Positions 30,290-38,977 of a stretch of DNA of 64,000 nucleotides are shown here, piece by piece. A program made the translations under genes and the position numbers. Each line of letters opens with the position of its first letter. The stretch's first letter is position 1. This DNA is from Planctomycetota bacterium. Its GTDB lineage: Bacteria > Planctomycetota > UBA8108 > JACQVS01. Under the pieces are notes generated by a model. It ran no database searches. It was not told the origin of the DNA and saw nothing but the letters and a program-made list of their open reading frames with translations. Where the stretch lies: positions 1-64,000 of the forward strand of contig JANQLS010000049.1 in the NCBI GenBank assembly GCA_028280485.1. Reading direction: 5' to 3'.

Positions 30290-30393
30290 GAATTGACGTT
30301 GAATTGGCACTACTTGTCTTTAATTGGCAATTAGTTTCTGAAAACAAGATAAATGAGATCATGAAAACTATTCACCCTAATGACCTCGATTGA
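30290..30393 (+). pseudogene. Second copy of the MKTIHPNDLD fragment
   Basis: Reads GIDVELALLVFNWQLVSENK ... MKTIHPNDLD then TGA, parallel to 5334-5537. It is followed by a CTCATCGATGA ... CTGAGAAATAGCA stretch (30423-30476) that recurs at 34990-35040 and, inverted, near 58815-58875. Confidence 0.45.
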
Positions 30394-30547
30394 TCTAATA
30401 GGCTAACATTCATCTTTTTCTTAAAAATCTCATCGATGAAACAATTTTATCCAACTTCCGCTGAGAAATAGCAGTGCTACATTTAATATCCAAGTAAAGA
30501 TTGGAACATTACTTTTTACCTATCATTTTATTTTCTTTAAAAATAAA

Positions 30548-30580
30548 CTCGGCAATAAGGTCACAGATCTTATTGCCGAG
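30548..30580 (-). terminator. Rho-independent terminator for the 30618-31925 operon
   Basis: Perfect 12 bp arms CTCGGCAATAAG (30548-30559) and CTTATTGCCGAG (30569-30580) with a 9-base loop. Read on the minus strand the stem is followed by TTTATTTTTAA. It lies 37 bases beyond the stop of the exported 136 aa protein. Confidence 0.8.
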
Positions 30581-30617
30581 TAGAATTCACCCTCGTAAAT
30601 GAAATTTTAGTTATTGC

Positions 30618-31028
30618 TCAATCATTCACCACCACAGACCAATAAGTAAGATCTCCACCAGAAATGGCGACGTATCCAGTATGGGTTTCTGAACCTGTAG
30701 TTCCGTCATCATCGCCAGTATAACTAAATGCTTTAGTGCCACTACAACTTGAAGGGTAATAAATATAGGGGCTTATATTTGCATTAGAAATTCCTGAAGA
30801 TGTCCAGGTAGTGCTTGACACCATAAATGAAGGTGTTGAGGGATGGTCATAGGTAGCATGGACTGCGATTCCATAAATACCATTGATCGCATTTGTACAG
30901 CATTCTGCTGAATTATTAAAAGAAACATCCGAAGTGCCGCAAGCACGAGCGCTATTAGCCTCCCAGGTAGTAACAGAGAGAACGGCTATAAATGAAACCA
31001 GAGATAGAATCAGTAGTACTTTTTTCAT
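30618..31028 (-). CDS. Small exported cysteine-containing protein, 136 aa
   Basis: A signal peptide (LLILSLVSFIAVLSVTTWEANSA) should be removed near ARACG. The mature part has five cysteines, including a CC pair, and is rich in Ser, Thr, Tyr and Gly (DDDGTTGSETHTGYVAISGG). The size and late TYWSVVV strand recall minor pilin-like or surface proteins, but there is no pilin cleavage motif, so I leave the function open. AGAGAGG precedes the ATG. It is the second gene of a two-gene operon that ends at a strong terminator. Confidence 0.65.
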   Translation of the reverse strand: MKKVLLILSLVSFIAVLSVTTWEANSARACGTSDVSFNNSAECCTNAINGIYGIAVHATYDHPSTPSFMVSSTTWTSSGISNANISPYIYYPSSCSGTKAFSYTGDDDGTTGSETHTGYVAISGGDLTYWSVVVND

Positions 31029-31094
31029 GTGGACCTCTCTTTAAATTTAAAAGAAACTAACTTTTTCAAACAAAGGGTGAATCTATATCTTAAA

Positions 31095-31925
31095 CTAAGG
31101 AGTCTTATTAAGCTGATTGACCAAACTTCCTAAGGCGACTTGGGCAACCTTTAGTTTTAGTTTTTCTGAATCATACATTTCAGGGAATTTTTCAGGGTAA
31201 AAATAAAACACTCTGGATTTACCAGATTCTTCATCATGTTCTTCACCTGTTAGCACACCGGGAACAATTTCAGGAGCTACACCAGCTTCATATTCAACGT
31301 ATTCACCCTTACTCCTAAGGTCTTTAATGGCGTTTACTGCATTTTGACGCTTCTCAGACTCAATTAATGAAATTATTGATCTTGCCTTATCTAACTCTAT
31401 ATCCAAATAGGCTCGGTCTTCTTGACTTATAGATTTCCCAGTAGGATTAATACTTAGATTTCCCATCAATTTAAAAACATCTGATCCCTGAAGGAGATGA
31501 ACCGGATTTATTTTCCCAAGCTCAATCCCTTCATCATATTCAATTGTAGAGAACCAACTTTGGGCTATATGATGGCAGAGTGATTGAATATCATTTAACT
31601 CGGTTATTTGTTCTTCAGGCATTGGAAATTCATCTAACTCTTGAGGTAAATCATTAGAGTTATGTCGATACTTATCAATGTGGTTAAGTAACTTATTAAA
31701 ATTTACATTCAATAATTCCTGTCCGTTCAAAATGCTTCTAATATTTGTAACAGACCTTAAATCATCTACCTCTAGTCTCTTTTCAATTTTTTTTAATACA
31801 GAAGCTAAAGCCTTAATATTTTCCATCCTTATATTTTCTGATTTTTGCCACTGATACAAATATAGACCACTCAATACGATCAGCGCACATGCGAGTAAAG
31901 AAAACTTAATATCTTGAGTTTTCAT
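31095..31925 (-). CDS. Membrane-anchored hypothetical protein, 276 aa
   Basis: One N-terminal transmembrane segment (FSLLACALIVLSGLYLY) followed by a charged helical domain with likely coiled coils (ENIKALASVLKKIEKRLEV; residues ~30-60). No enzyme motif is seen. GAGGTGG lies 5 bases before the ATG. The downstream exported protein begins 66 bases after its stop, with its own ribosome site, so both are probably made from one message. Anchor or chaperone for that exported partner is a guess. Confidence 0.65.
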   Translation of the reverse strand: MKTQDIKFSLLACALIVLSGLYLYQWQKSENIRMENIKALASVLKKIEKRLEVDDLRSVTNIRSILNGQELLNVNFNKLLNHIDKYRHNSNDLPQELDEFPMPEEQITELNDIQSLCHHIAQSWFSTIEYDEGIELGKINPVHLLQGSDVFKLMGNLSINPTGKSISQEDRAYLDIELDKARSIISLIESEKRQNAVNAIKDLRSKGEYVEYEAGVAPEIVPGVLTGEEHDEESGKSRVFYFYPEKFPEMYDSEKLKLKVAQVALGSLVNQLNKTP

Positions 31926-32281
31926 AATCCACCTCGATAAATCAAACCTTCAATTATTATTTTGATGTAAACATGTATACTTCTTTACATCAAATAATTT
32001 ATTGACAACATGTTCAATTTTAAACGCTGCAAGATCTTAATCATTTAACTATCATAGCTTGCGAATTAATACTTTTATTCGAAAAGTAAAACTAAGCAGA
32101 TAACGGAGCGAACCATGCTTCATAAATATTTTTTATTAATGTTTTTTATATAGTGTTTGAATTATTTTTATGCCGTTACTAAAATCAACATTCTGGTTTT
32201 TCTAAATGAGATGTAATCATAGCCCTTCATTTTATCCGGCTTTGGGTTATTACATTCTGAATCTCCTGAGACTTCCAAATC
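31926..32281. other. Promoter region and solitary IS end
   Basis: Upstream sequence of the 276 aa gene. A lone IS end (AAATCAACATTCTGGTTTTTC, 32187-32207) matches the terminal repeat at 50302-50325. No gene. Confidence 0.45.
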
Positions 32282-32419
32282 TTAACGTAAAGCCTGGATG
32301 CGTTTCAGGGGATTCAGGTCACTGGCTTTTTTTATGCCCAGATTAAAACAGAATTTGGAGCCTTTGAATTTATCGCTTAGCATCTTGATATAGATTTCTC
32401 GTTTGTAGGTGCCTGACAT
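32282..32419 (-). CDS. Short frame, 45 aa, possibly a gene relic
   Basis: ATG at 32419 opens a basic 45-residue frame (MSGTYKREIYIKMLSDKFKG ... NPLKRIQALR). The composition is protein-like, but there is no strong ribosome site and no recognisable family. It may be the tail of a lost gene. Confidence 0.25.
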   Translation of the reverse strand: MSGTYKREIYIKMLSDKFKGSKFCFNLGIKKASDLNPLKRIQALR

Positions 32420-32591
32420 CGCCCCCCTGATGTTGGGCACCGTTTAGCTTGCTCAAGCAAGGCACTCGTGACAACCTGCCTTGGCAGCCTTGCCAATTCG
32501 ACCCAAACAACCCGTCGCGAGTGCCCTTAATTCATCTTCTATCTGATCTAAAGCCGCCTTTTGGTAGGAGTTGTCTAAAGTTAGATCACAG

Positions 32592-32635
32592 GGCACCTGA
32601 GACACTCCTGGTTCTTGAGTGCCTTTTTTATTTTT
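32592..32635 (+). terminator. Putative terminator hairpin
   Basis: GGCAC (32592-32596) pairs with GTGCC (32619-32623), with partial pairing inside, and is followed directly by TTTTTTATTTTT. Similar GCACTC/GAGTGC words recur just upstream (32461, 32518), so it may instead be part of a short repeat. No convincing gene ends just before it. Confidence 0.35.
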
Positions 32636-32713
32636 ACCCTCTACTCTTATTAGAATATCGTTCGACTTCACAAGACTTAAAAAAAGAAGTAAATCAATCT
32701 AAGCGGAGGACGA

Positions 32714-32955
32714 ATGAACTACCCAATTAATTGCCCTGACTGTAATGTCAAGATGCTTGAAGGTTGTATTCCAGACAGGGGGCGCCTCGTCACCTGATTA
32801 CCTGTCTAAAGGGCAGCCCAAGGTTCAAAGGAAAATTTCTGGGAATGAAATTAAGCCCTGAGCTTCCAGTAAGTCAAGAATTGCCAATATGCGCATACCG
32901 CTGTCCAGAATGTGGGTTGCTTCGTCATTACGCGAACAAGCCATTAAAGATTTGA
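32714..32955 (+). pseudogene. Zinc-ribbon protein resembling DUF6487, frameshifted
   Basis: ATG 32714, after GGAGGA, opens MNYPINCPDCNVKMLEGCIP and stops at 32795-32797. Another frame takes over with LKGSPRFKGKFLGMKL and CAYRCPECGLLRHYA to 32955. Together they give CPDC ... CPEC, two knuckles of a zinc ribbon with the general layout of DUF6487 proteins. A single frameshift near 32790 breaks the gene. Confidence 0.6.
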
Positions 32956-32985
32956 TAATCATTAATCTACAAGTGCCGTAAGGTC

Positions 32986-33150
32986 ATGAACGAAGTGCCA
33001 ATCAATCAACCACTACTGGAAGTCCAAGCAACTTTTAGGGATGGCCAGCTGCACCCTACTAAAATTGCTTGGGGCGTTAATGAACTCACTGTTGATAATA
33101 TTGTTGAGCGTTGGAACGATTACGACCTCGATCACATTGCAATGAACTGA
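32986..33150 (+). CDS. Small hypothetical protein, 54 aa
   Basis: ATG 32986 gives MNEVPINQPLLEVQATFRDG ... NELTVDNIVERWNDYDLDHIAMN. Two decayed relatives follow within 1 kb (33297 and 33809, sharing I..PL.QV..LFE.G), so this is one of a local paralogous family. It looks truncated compared with the ~100 codon version at 33809-34124. A possible hairpin (GCGGA/TCCGC, 33171-33184) lies just downstream. Confidence 0.4.
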   Translation: MNEVPINQPLLEVQATFRDGQLHPTKIAWGVNELTVDNIVERWNDYDLDHIAMN

Positions 33151-33296
33151 CTCAAGTTCTTAGGAAGAAGGCGGAGACCTCCGCTTTATTAGGAAGGCTT
33201 CACTTTAAAGCTATCCTTAGGAGACAAATATAAAATAACGTATGATCAGGAAGCGCTGACGTGGAAACTCCTTTCCACTATCAAGAAATTAAACGC

Positions 33297-33366
33297 ATGC
33301 GCTAAGACCCCATCAACGAACCACTGAGGCAAGTCTATATCCTATTTGAGGGGGATGGAATTGGCC
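33297..33366 (+). pseudogene. Decayed paralogue of the 54 aa gene
   Basis: ATG CGC then an in-frame TAA, followed by DPINEPLRQVYILFEGDG, which parallels PINQPLLEVQATFRDG and TIEPLQQVCVLFEEGK of its two neighbours. It runs into the 3' end of the convergent lipoprotein gene. Confidence 0.5.
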
Positions 33367-33717
33367 TCAATCGCTATTTTTATCCGAATCTGTTAAAAGA
33401 AATACTCTTCGGAAACTTACGATTTTTCTAAATAATACATAGGTATGGTGCCCCTCATGAGTAAATAATTTTATATCGGGGTTACCTGCGTAAGCTCCAG
33501 GAACCAGCTCCCACCCCTTCTCCGCGTTTGTCTTCAAAAGAGATTCGGTGAGTTGGGCTACCAGCTTGTACTCATACACAGGCACTAGCCTAAATGACAC
33601 GCCCATGTCAACACCATCATTGTGTTTACCATGGAAAACTCCGCATCCCGTAGAAAATATTGGAAAGAGCAGCGAAGCACAAAGACTAAATGTGGCAAAG
33701 TCTTTATTTTTAACCAT
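33367..33717 (-). CDS. Lipoprotein with DUF4177-like domain, 116 aa
   Basis: A lipobox (FSTGC, Cys ~25) after a hydrophobic N-terminus indicates a lipid-anchored protein. The mature part has YEYKLVAQLTESLLKTNAEKGWELVPG, the hallmark pattern of DUF4177 proteins (a YEYK strand, a helix, then GWELV). Function of the family is unknown. GGGAG is placed well before the ATG. It lies between two decayed members of a plus-strand gene family. Confidence 0.65.
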   Translation of the reverse strand: MVKNKDFATFSLCASLLFPIFSTGCGVFHGKHNDGVDMGVSFRLVPVYEYKLVAQLTESLLKTNAEKGWELVPGAYAGNPDIKLFTHEGHHTYVLFRKIVSFRRVFLLTDSDKNSD

Positions 33718-33808
33718 CTTAATTTCTCCCGAGTTGAAAATGAGATACCCAAATAAAATTTCCCATTAGACTTTAGAAACCGGATACTATTCAAAAGTTT
33801 TTACCAGC

Positions 33809-34124
33809 ATGCGCGAAGAACAAACCATCGAGCCCCTCCAGCAAGTCTGCGTCCTTTTTGAAGAGGGTAAAATCAAGCCAGCTGGCTTAGTGAGGTCAGG
33901 ACAGAGTTTATAAAGTTGAGGCGATCATTAATTCTTGATTCGACAGAGATCAGACCTCCAATAAACACAGCTTTACTCGCACGGGATCTAGTGGAAGCAT
34001 AAATTTAAGTTGATTACCTTTAAAAATCCAGGTTAGCATAGCCAGCTCACGGATGTTCCAGTTGGCCAAGGACGGCCATTACTTTTTAATCAGGAACGTG
34101 TGTAAGAATTTGTGGGTGGTATAA
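33809..34124 (+). pseudogene. Decayed larger paralogue, upstream partner of the 86 aa gene
   Basis: ATG 33809 opens MREEQTIEPLQQVCVLFEEG; after a frameshift near 33905 the text continues VYKVEAIINS, FDRDQTSNKHSFTRTG and ends MFQLAKDGHYFLIRNVCKNLWVV, interrupted by stops. The layout (strand, conserved W or F, then a short LAKDG.Y.L strand pair) faintly recalls DUF6504; I hold this loosely. Its final TAA abuts the ATG of the next gene, so the two were an operon. Confidence 0.5.
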
Positions 34125-34385
34125 ATGCCGTTGAGGCCCAGAACTCTCCGGGCGTTAATTCGCGTGGCGGAGGCGAATCTCGGAAGAGAGATTCTAAATC
34201 AAGAGATTAAACTAATCTCAATCACATTCAGTCTAACGGTTGGATCTCCAATCGAGAAAGCTGATGCCGCTTTAAAAATTATTGTTGGAAAAAGCCTTCT
34301 CCCACCGGTGCCGGAAGTTCGACATATTGATCCAGAGGATATGCCACTAAGGATCCTCTACCGAATACTCAAAGAGAGATACTGA
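34125..34385 (+). CDS. Small hypothetical protein, 86 aa
   Basis: An intact basic protein (LRPRTLRALIRVAEANLGRE ... ILYRILKERY) with a Glu/Lys-rich middle and no membrane segment. A decayed second copy with its own decayed upstream partner is at 15479-15739. The ATG follows the stop of the upstream pseudogene directly (TAAATG), implying translation by reinitiation. Function unknown; conservation between copies supports that the frame is real. Confidence 0.55.
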   Translation: MPLRPRTLRALIRVAEANLGREILNQEIKLISITFSLTVGSPIEKADAALKIIVGKSLLPPVPEVRHIDPEDMPLRILYRILKERY

Positions 34386-35244
34386 ATAGAGCATGATTAA
34401 AAAACTGGTTTCGTGGTGTGTTCGCTTTTAACCGCTTGCTATGTGCTTGGTGGTGAAATGGGGATAGGTGATGGGCAGGAGCTTCGCAGGTGCGCCGGAT
34501 CGAACGGTGTAATTATCGAAGAGATTAGAACTTGCTAGGAGCCTAGGTCTGAAAAAGGCATCTCAAGCGATGAGATACTCGGCTACCCGTGCTGCTTTGG
34601 ATCAGGACATTCTGGACTAAAAGTGTCGAGTTCTCGACAAATCAGCTAATATATTTGGTTTTGCAAACCGATGACTCAAAATCACAACCCGAAGTATTTT
34701 CTAAACTTAGAGAAAACTAAGAATCAACAAGTGCCGAGTGCTTCGCCAAACAGGATGCAGTATTATGCAACACTATTCACAAAAACCCTAATTTACAGCT
34801 CGAACATCTCAAAAGACTCTGGCCGAACTTGCCTGCCGGAGCTCAAAATTTAATTCTATTCTTAGTCCAGGAATTTCTAACCATTAGTCAAAAAGGGTAA
34901 GAGAAAAGTTCTCAGTTTTTCACTCTGAAATTGACCAAATTATATTCGCAAAAAGAAATCAATGATGAAGCTCATGAATTACTCAATAAAATTGTCTCAT
35001 TGATGAGACAAATTTCTCCAGCTTCCACTGAGAAATAGCACGGCGAGTTCTCGCGCGGAAAAGTGCAGGATGTTGGTTTTCACAGCACGGACAGACACAC
35101 AACTACTGCAAGTTTTTCGACTCTAAGTTATAACGATTTTTTAGTAATAAAAAATTCTGTTTCAGGTCAAATGTATCTCGGTCACCCACAGCAACTTTAT
35201 GAAACATACACCAAAACGGTGACTCAGCTATTTTACAAAGGATC
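34386..35244. repeat. IS debris: ends at 34592-34710 and 35043-35085, repeat 35112-35190
   Basis: 34592-34710 follows the same path as 53217-53335 (GGTCAGGATATTCTG... then CAAACCGATGACTCAAAATCACAACCCGA). 34990-35040 has CTCATTGATGAGAC ... CTGAGAAATAGCA, and 35043-35085 is an inverted IS end (GGCGAGTTCTCGCGCGGAAAAGTGCAGGATGTTGG). 35112-35190 is a direct repeat of 63924-64000. One relic frame reads LEHLKRLWPNLPAGAQNLI at about 34800-34850. Confidence 0.6.
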
Positions 35245-36006
35245 TAAACAGTGTTATGTTTGGGCTCTGGGTCATCCCAAAGGAGAAGTTTATTATTTCG
35301 TAACTGAAAGTCGAGCGGCAAAACATCCTCTAAAGGCCTTAGAAGGATTCCGCGGCCATTTGCAATCTGATGGATACTCGGCTTACAAAACCGTGAGTAA
35401 CGAAATCGAAGGCATTACCTCGATTGCTTGTATGGCTCACATCAGAAGAAAGTTTTTTGAAGCTGAGCATTCTCATCCCGAACGAGTAACTGAAATCTTG
35501 CTTCTCATTCAAGAGCTTTACAAGATTGAAGCCGAGGCTAAGAAAAGGGATTAACTTACAACGAACGACGTAGCCTGAGACAAGCTAAAGCCAAATCGAC
35601 ATTCAAATACCTTAAAAGTAAGATCGATGCCTTGGCTCCGATCCCGACACCCGGAAGTAAACTCGGGAAAGCGGTGACTTACGCATTAAATCAGTGGGAA
35701 TCAATGGAGCGTTACTTAGAAGCGGGTGAAGCGGAGATTGATAATAACTCAACGGAGCGAGATATTAAAAGTGTGGTTATTGGGAGGAAGAATTACCTTT
35801 TCCTTGGCCGAGCAAAAGCCGACGGTCAACGCGTAGAAGCCTTTTATACTTTGATTGAATCAGCGAAGCGGTTTGGCTTAGAACCGTTTCATTACTTACA
35901 AAAAATCATCGAGCGCATTCCTTCAACGCCGAGCGATCAGCTGGCTGGCCTCCCTCCCTCTAATTTCAAAACCCTTCAATCTACGACCGAAAACGTCACC
36001 GGTTAA
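35245..36006 (+). pseudogene. IS66 TnpC C-terminal half, frameshifted
   Basis: KQCYVWALGHPKGEVYYFV through to QSTTENVTG parallels the IS66 transposase at 61452-63056 residue by residue. A one-base shift near 35552 splits it: the second half resumes as LTYNERRSLRQAKAKSTF. The N-terminal half of TnpC and the tnpA/tnpB genes are missing. Homology to the other IS66 copy continues downstream to about 36150, the element's right end. Confidence 0.85.
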
Positions 36007-36172
36007 ACTGTCTTATAATCCCTCCCATAAAACTTAGTCATATCAATGGGGATTACGGGAAGTGGTTTTAGTGCCGGTATCCATTCTTCAGATAATTGAA
36101 GCTGAGGCGGTGATAATCTGAGATTGCAAGCGGTTTTAAATTTTGAGTCGGACGGACACAATTAATACAACT

Positions 36173-37831
36173 TCATTCATTTACTAAAAGCTCTACAGAT
36201 CGTGAAATCGGTATTTTGATCACGAATTGTGTACCTTTTGAAGGGGTGGAGAATAAATCTATACTTCCATTATGTTGATGCACTACAGCATTGAAGACTT
36301 GAGTAAGTCCCTGGCCAGTTCCTTTACCGACCTCTTTTGTAGTAAAAAAAGGCTCAAATATCTTCCTTTGTAATTCTTCAGGAATTCCAATTCCAGAATC
36401 ACAAAAGAGTATGGTTATTTCAAATTCATTTGAAGATGACTGAATGGAAATGCTTCCAAATTCTTCGTCCCCCGACTTCAATTTATCAGAGATTGCATGA
36501 GAAGAATTAACGATTAAATTGAGAAAAGCCTGAGCCAATTCCCTTGCGAACCCTTCAACCAAAGGCATTCCTTCCTCTAAATTCAATTCAATTTCAACAA
36601 AATGTTTCCACTCGTTCCTGGACAGCGTGAGTGCATTTTTAATAACCTTATTTATATCAACCTGCTCAACATCTTTGTCATTACCCGGATGAGAATATTC
36701 CTTCATAGCCTTGACAATCTCAGCAATCTGAACTGTGCCTTCAATGGCATCTTGAACTGATAATGGTAATTCATTTAAATGAAAGTCTAAGTTTAAATTT
36801 TCCAACAAATCATGATCTTCAGTTAAGCATGTATCGCAGTTTAACTTTTGTTCCAAGTTACTTGTCAAGGCTTTAAATGATTCAATACCTAACTTCAATT
36901 TTTCTATTCCCTGCTCAATGAACCTTAAATTGTCACCGATAAATTGAGTCGGAGTATTAATTTCATGGGCAATACCAGCTGACAATTGACCTATTGCTTC
37001 TAACTTCAATGAATCCTGTAACTTTGACTGCATAATTTTCATTTCAGTTATATCTTCACCCAAAAGAATAAACCCTAAATTAGATTTCCTTTCATCTATA
37101 CAATATGGGCATATTGTTAAATTTAAAATACCAATAGAATCGTCTGGTCGAACGTATTGAATTTCTGGAATTCGAGTTTGAATTTTTTCAGAAATACACT
37201 GATGTATCGATGCATCTATATCTTTTGAATTCCAAAATATATCTGACCCAATGAATTTTTTACCAAGAAAATGATTACTCGAAATGCCAAGTAATATTTC
37301 TGAAAGTTTATTGATGTGTACAATCTTAAATTCAGCATCGACACAGAAAATTAACAATAAAGAAGAAAGCGATTTTAATATTTGTTGATTTTGAAGATGG
37401 ATGGATTCGGATTTTTCAGTGACTTCATTCCAGTGCCTTGCTTCTTCTATCCTTTTAATTGCTAGCTGTAATCGAGCCCATAAAATTGAAGGGTTTATGG
37501 GTTTAATTAGAAAATCATTTAGTTGAATGCGCGTAATTTTGTCGATATCATCGAGCGAATTATTCCCAGTAATCATTATGATATAAGGTAGATTATCGAT
37601 TAAGATTTTTTTTCTAACCTCTTGAATTAATTCAAACCCACTTTTTCCAGGAAGATTCCAGTCAGTTAATATCAATGAGAATTCTTTTTTTTCTAACTCT
37701 TGTAATGCCTTTTCGCAAGATTCAACTGCCGTGACCTTTAATCCATTTTCTTCTGCCAACCTTTTAATAAACTGCCTCGTACAAATTTCATCTTCGACGA
37801 CTAAGGCATTAATTAATTGTTCAGAATTCAT
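36173..37831 (-). CDS. Receiver-PAS histidine kinase
   Basis: A cytosolic sensor kinase of ~552 aa. Residues ~8-125 are a receiver domain (VVEDE; phosphoacceptor Asp in LILTDWNLPGKSG; KPIN). A PAS-like domain (~150-275) precedes the dimerisation helix GIAHEINTPTQF with the phosphoacceptor His, then HATPase_c (NLIVNSSHAI N-box, CDSGIGIP, FEPFFTTKEVGKGTGQGL). GTG at 37837 and ATG at 37831 both suit the strong AGGAGGAG site; I use the ATG. It is the last gene of a four-gene operon of receiver-headed proteins, 9-10 bases after the previous stop. Confidence 0.9.
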   Translation of the reverse strand: MNSEQLINALVVEDEICTRQFIKRLAEENGLKVTAVESCEKALQELEKKEFSLILTDWNLPGKSGFELIQEVRKKILIDNLPYIIMITGNNSLDDIDKITRIQLNDFLIKPINPSILWARLQLAIKRIEEARHWNEVTEKSESIHLQNQQILKSLSSLLLIFCVDAEFKIVHINKLSEILLGISSNHFLGKKFIGSDIFWNSKDIDASIHQCISEKIQTRIPEIQYVRPDDSIGILNLTICPYCIDERKSNLGFILLGEDITEMKIMQSKLQDSLKLEAIGQLSAGIAHEINTPTQFIGDNLRFIEQGIEKLKLGIESFKALTSNLEQKLNCDTCLTEDHDLLENLNLDFHLNELPLSVQDAIEGTVQIAEIVKAMKEYSHPGNDKDVEQVDINKVIKNALTLSRNEWKHFVEIELNLEEGMPLVEGFARELAQAFLNLIVNSSHAISDKLKSGDEEFGSISIQSSSNEFEITILFCDSGIGIPEELQRKIFEPFFTTKEVGKGTGQGLTQVFNAVVHQHNGSIDLFSTPSKGTQFVIKIPISRSVELLVNE

Positions 37832-37846
37832 AGCCACGGTCTCCTC

Positions 37847-38977
37847 CTAAACTAAACCTACTGTTACTATTTCTGAATTTTCAGTTTCAATTTTGATCTC
37901 TTTAGACCAGTTTATTTTATTGGAAAAGTTTTGTATTCTACTTATTGTTGAAGCTGTCAATTCGTGCCCTGCTGCAATTAAAAGTTGATCATCCTGAGTA
38001 TATATGTCAGATTTCAGAATTGCTCCGCTTGGAATTTCTAGGATAGAAACCCGATCGACCCGAGTAATGTTCTCAGGTGCTTGCTGTTGATCATTGAGGA
38101 TTTTAAATACTTGCTTTATTATTTCAGGTGAATTGATATTCGCGTTATCACATATGACCTGAGCGTTGATTTTTTTAGCCTTACTTATCTCTAATGCTAC
38201 GGATAATATTTCAGCCTCTAGCGTAAGAGTTGAGGACCGATCCTGAATTTGCTCAAGTAGCTCAGATATGGACTCTAATCGAGGAATCTTTTGTAACAGA
38301 TTCTTTGTTAAATCTGAAATGTTTACATGTACCTTCTGTTTCGAAAGTTCTTCAGGGTAATTATCTCTGTAAATATGAAGCAGCTCTTTTGGTAAAGTGG
38401 CATATCCAATCTGAGATAATATCGCAGCAGTAGAAATTCTCCATGTATCCTGAAAGCCAATCAATTTAGAAATTTCAAGTACATACTTTTTAGCCTGTAA
38501 TGCAATGACGTACCCTTGAGGATCTATTACAGAAAGCAGTTCTATAAGAATCTCGATACATCCTTGTACAGTATTTTCAAGGATATCTCTTTCAATCACA
38601 GTTAATTCGAATTGTGATTGTGCTTCTATCAAGGTTGAACGTAGAACCCTCATCGAACAGGGTTTGTTAAGAAATCGAAAAACTTTCCCAACATTAACTG
38701 CGTTTACAGTAGTTTTTTGATCGAAATTTCCAGTTAACATGATCCTGACAATATCGGGATATTTATCAGCAAGAATTCGAATCAATTGCAATCCATCCCT
38801 ACCCGGCATTCTCATATCAGATACTACTACTGAAATGAAGTTCTCCATATTTGAGAGTATATCAATTGCTTCATTCACACTTTTAGCCGTTAGAAGATCG
38901 AATTCTTCTCCTAATGATCTTCTGTATCCTCGAAGAACAAGTTCTTCATCATCAACCATAAGAATTTGATTATTCAT
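37847..38977 (-). CDS. Response regulator with degenerate HD-type output domain
   Basis: Receiver domain first (MVDDEE; VVVSDMRMPGRDG; NKPCS), then a helical region (~150-290) laid out like an HD-GYP domain but lacking HD and GYP: LLSVIDPQGYVIALQAKKY, ILSQIGYATLPKELL. A C-terminal ~70-residue stretch (ILEIPSGAILKSDIYTQDDQLLIAAGHEL) resembles the small beta domain that often trails such regulators. Without the metal ligands it should be a binding rather than hydrolytic protein. ATG 38977 overlaps the stop of the HDOD gene by 8 bases and has GGAG 6 bases upstream; the frame also has an ATG at 38989. Confidence 0.85.
   Translation of the reverse strand: MNNQILMVDDEELVLRGYRRSLGEEFDLLTAKSVNEAIDILSNMENFISVVVSDMRMPGRDGLQLIRILADKYPDIVRIMLTGNFDQKTTVNAVNVGKVFRFLNKPCSMRVLRSTLIEAQSQFELTVIERDILENTVQGCIEILIELLSVIDPQGYVIALQAKKYVLEISKLIGFQDTWRISTAAILSQIGYATLPKELLHIYRDNYPEELSKQKVHVNISDLTKNLLQKIPRLESISELLEQIQDRSSTLTLEAEILSVALEISKAKKINAQVICDNANINSPEIIKQVFKILNDQQQAPENITRVDRVSILEIPSGAILKSDIYTQDDQLLIAAGHELTASTISRIQNFSNKINWSKEIKIETENSEIVTVGLV

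Noticed and set aside
34395..34420. TTAAAAAACTGGTTTCG shared with the transposase gene near 51515
   Set aside because: A 17-base match without continuing similarity; too short to claim a remnant.
34671..34853. 60 aa frame
   Set aside because: It lies in IS debris; a different frame of the same stretch shows the only protein-like text.
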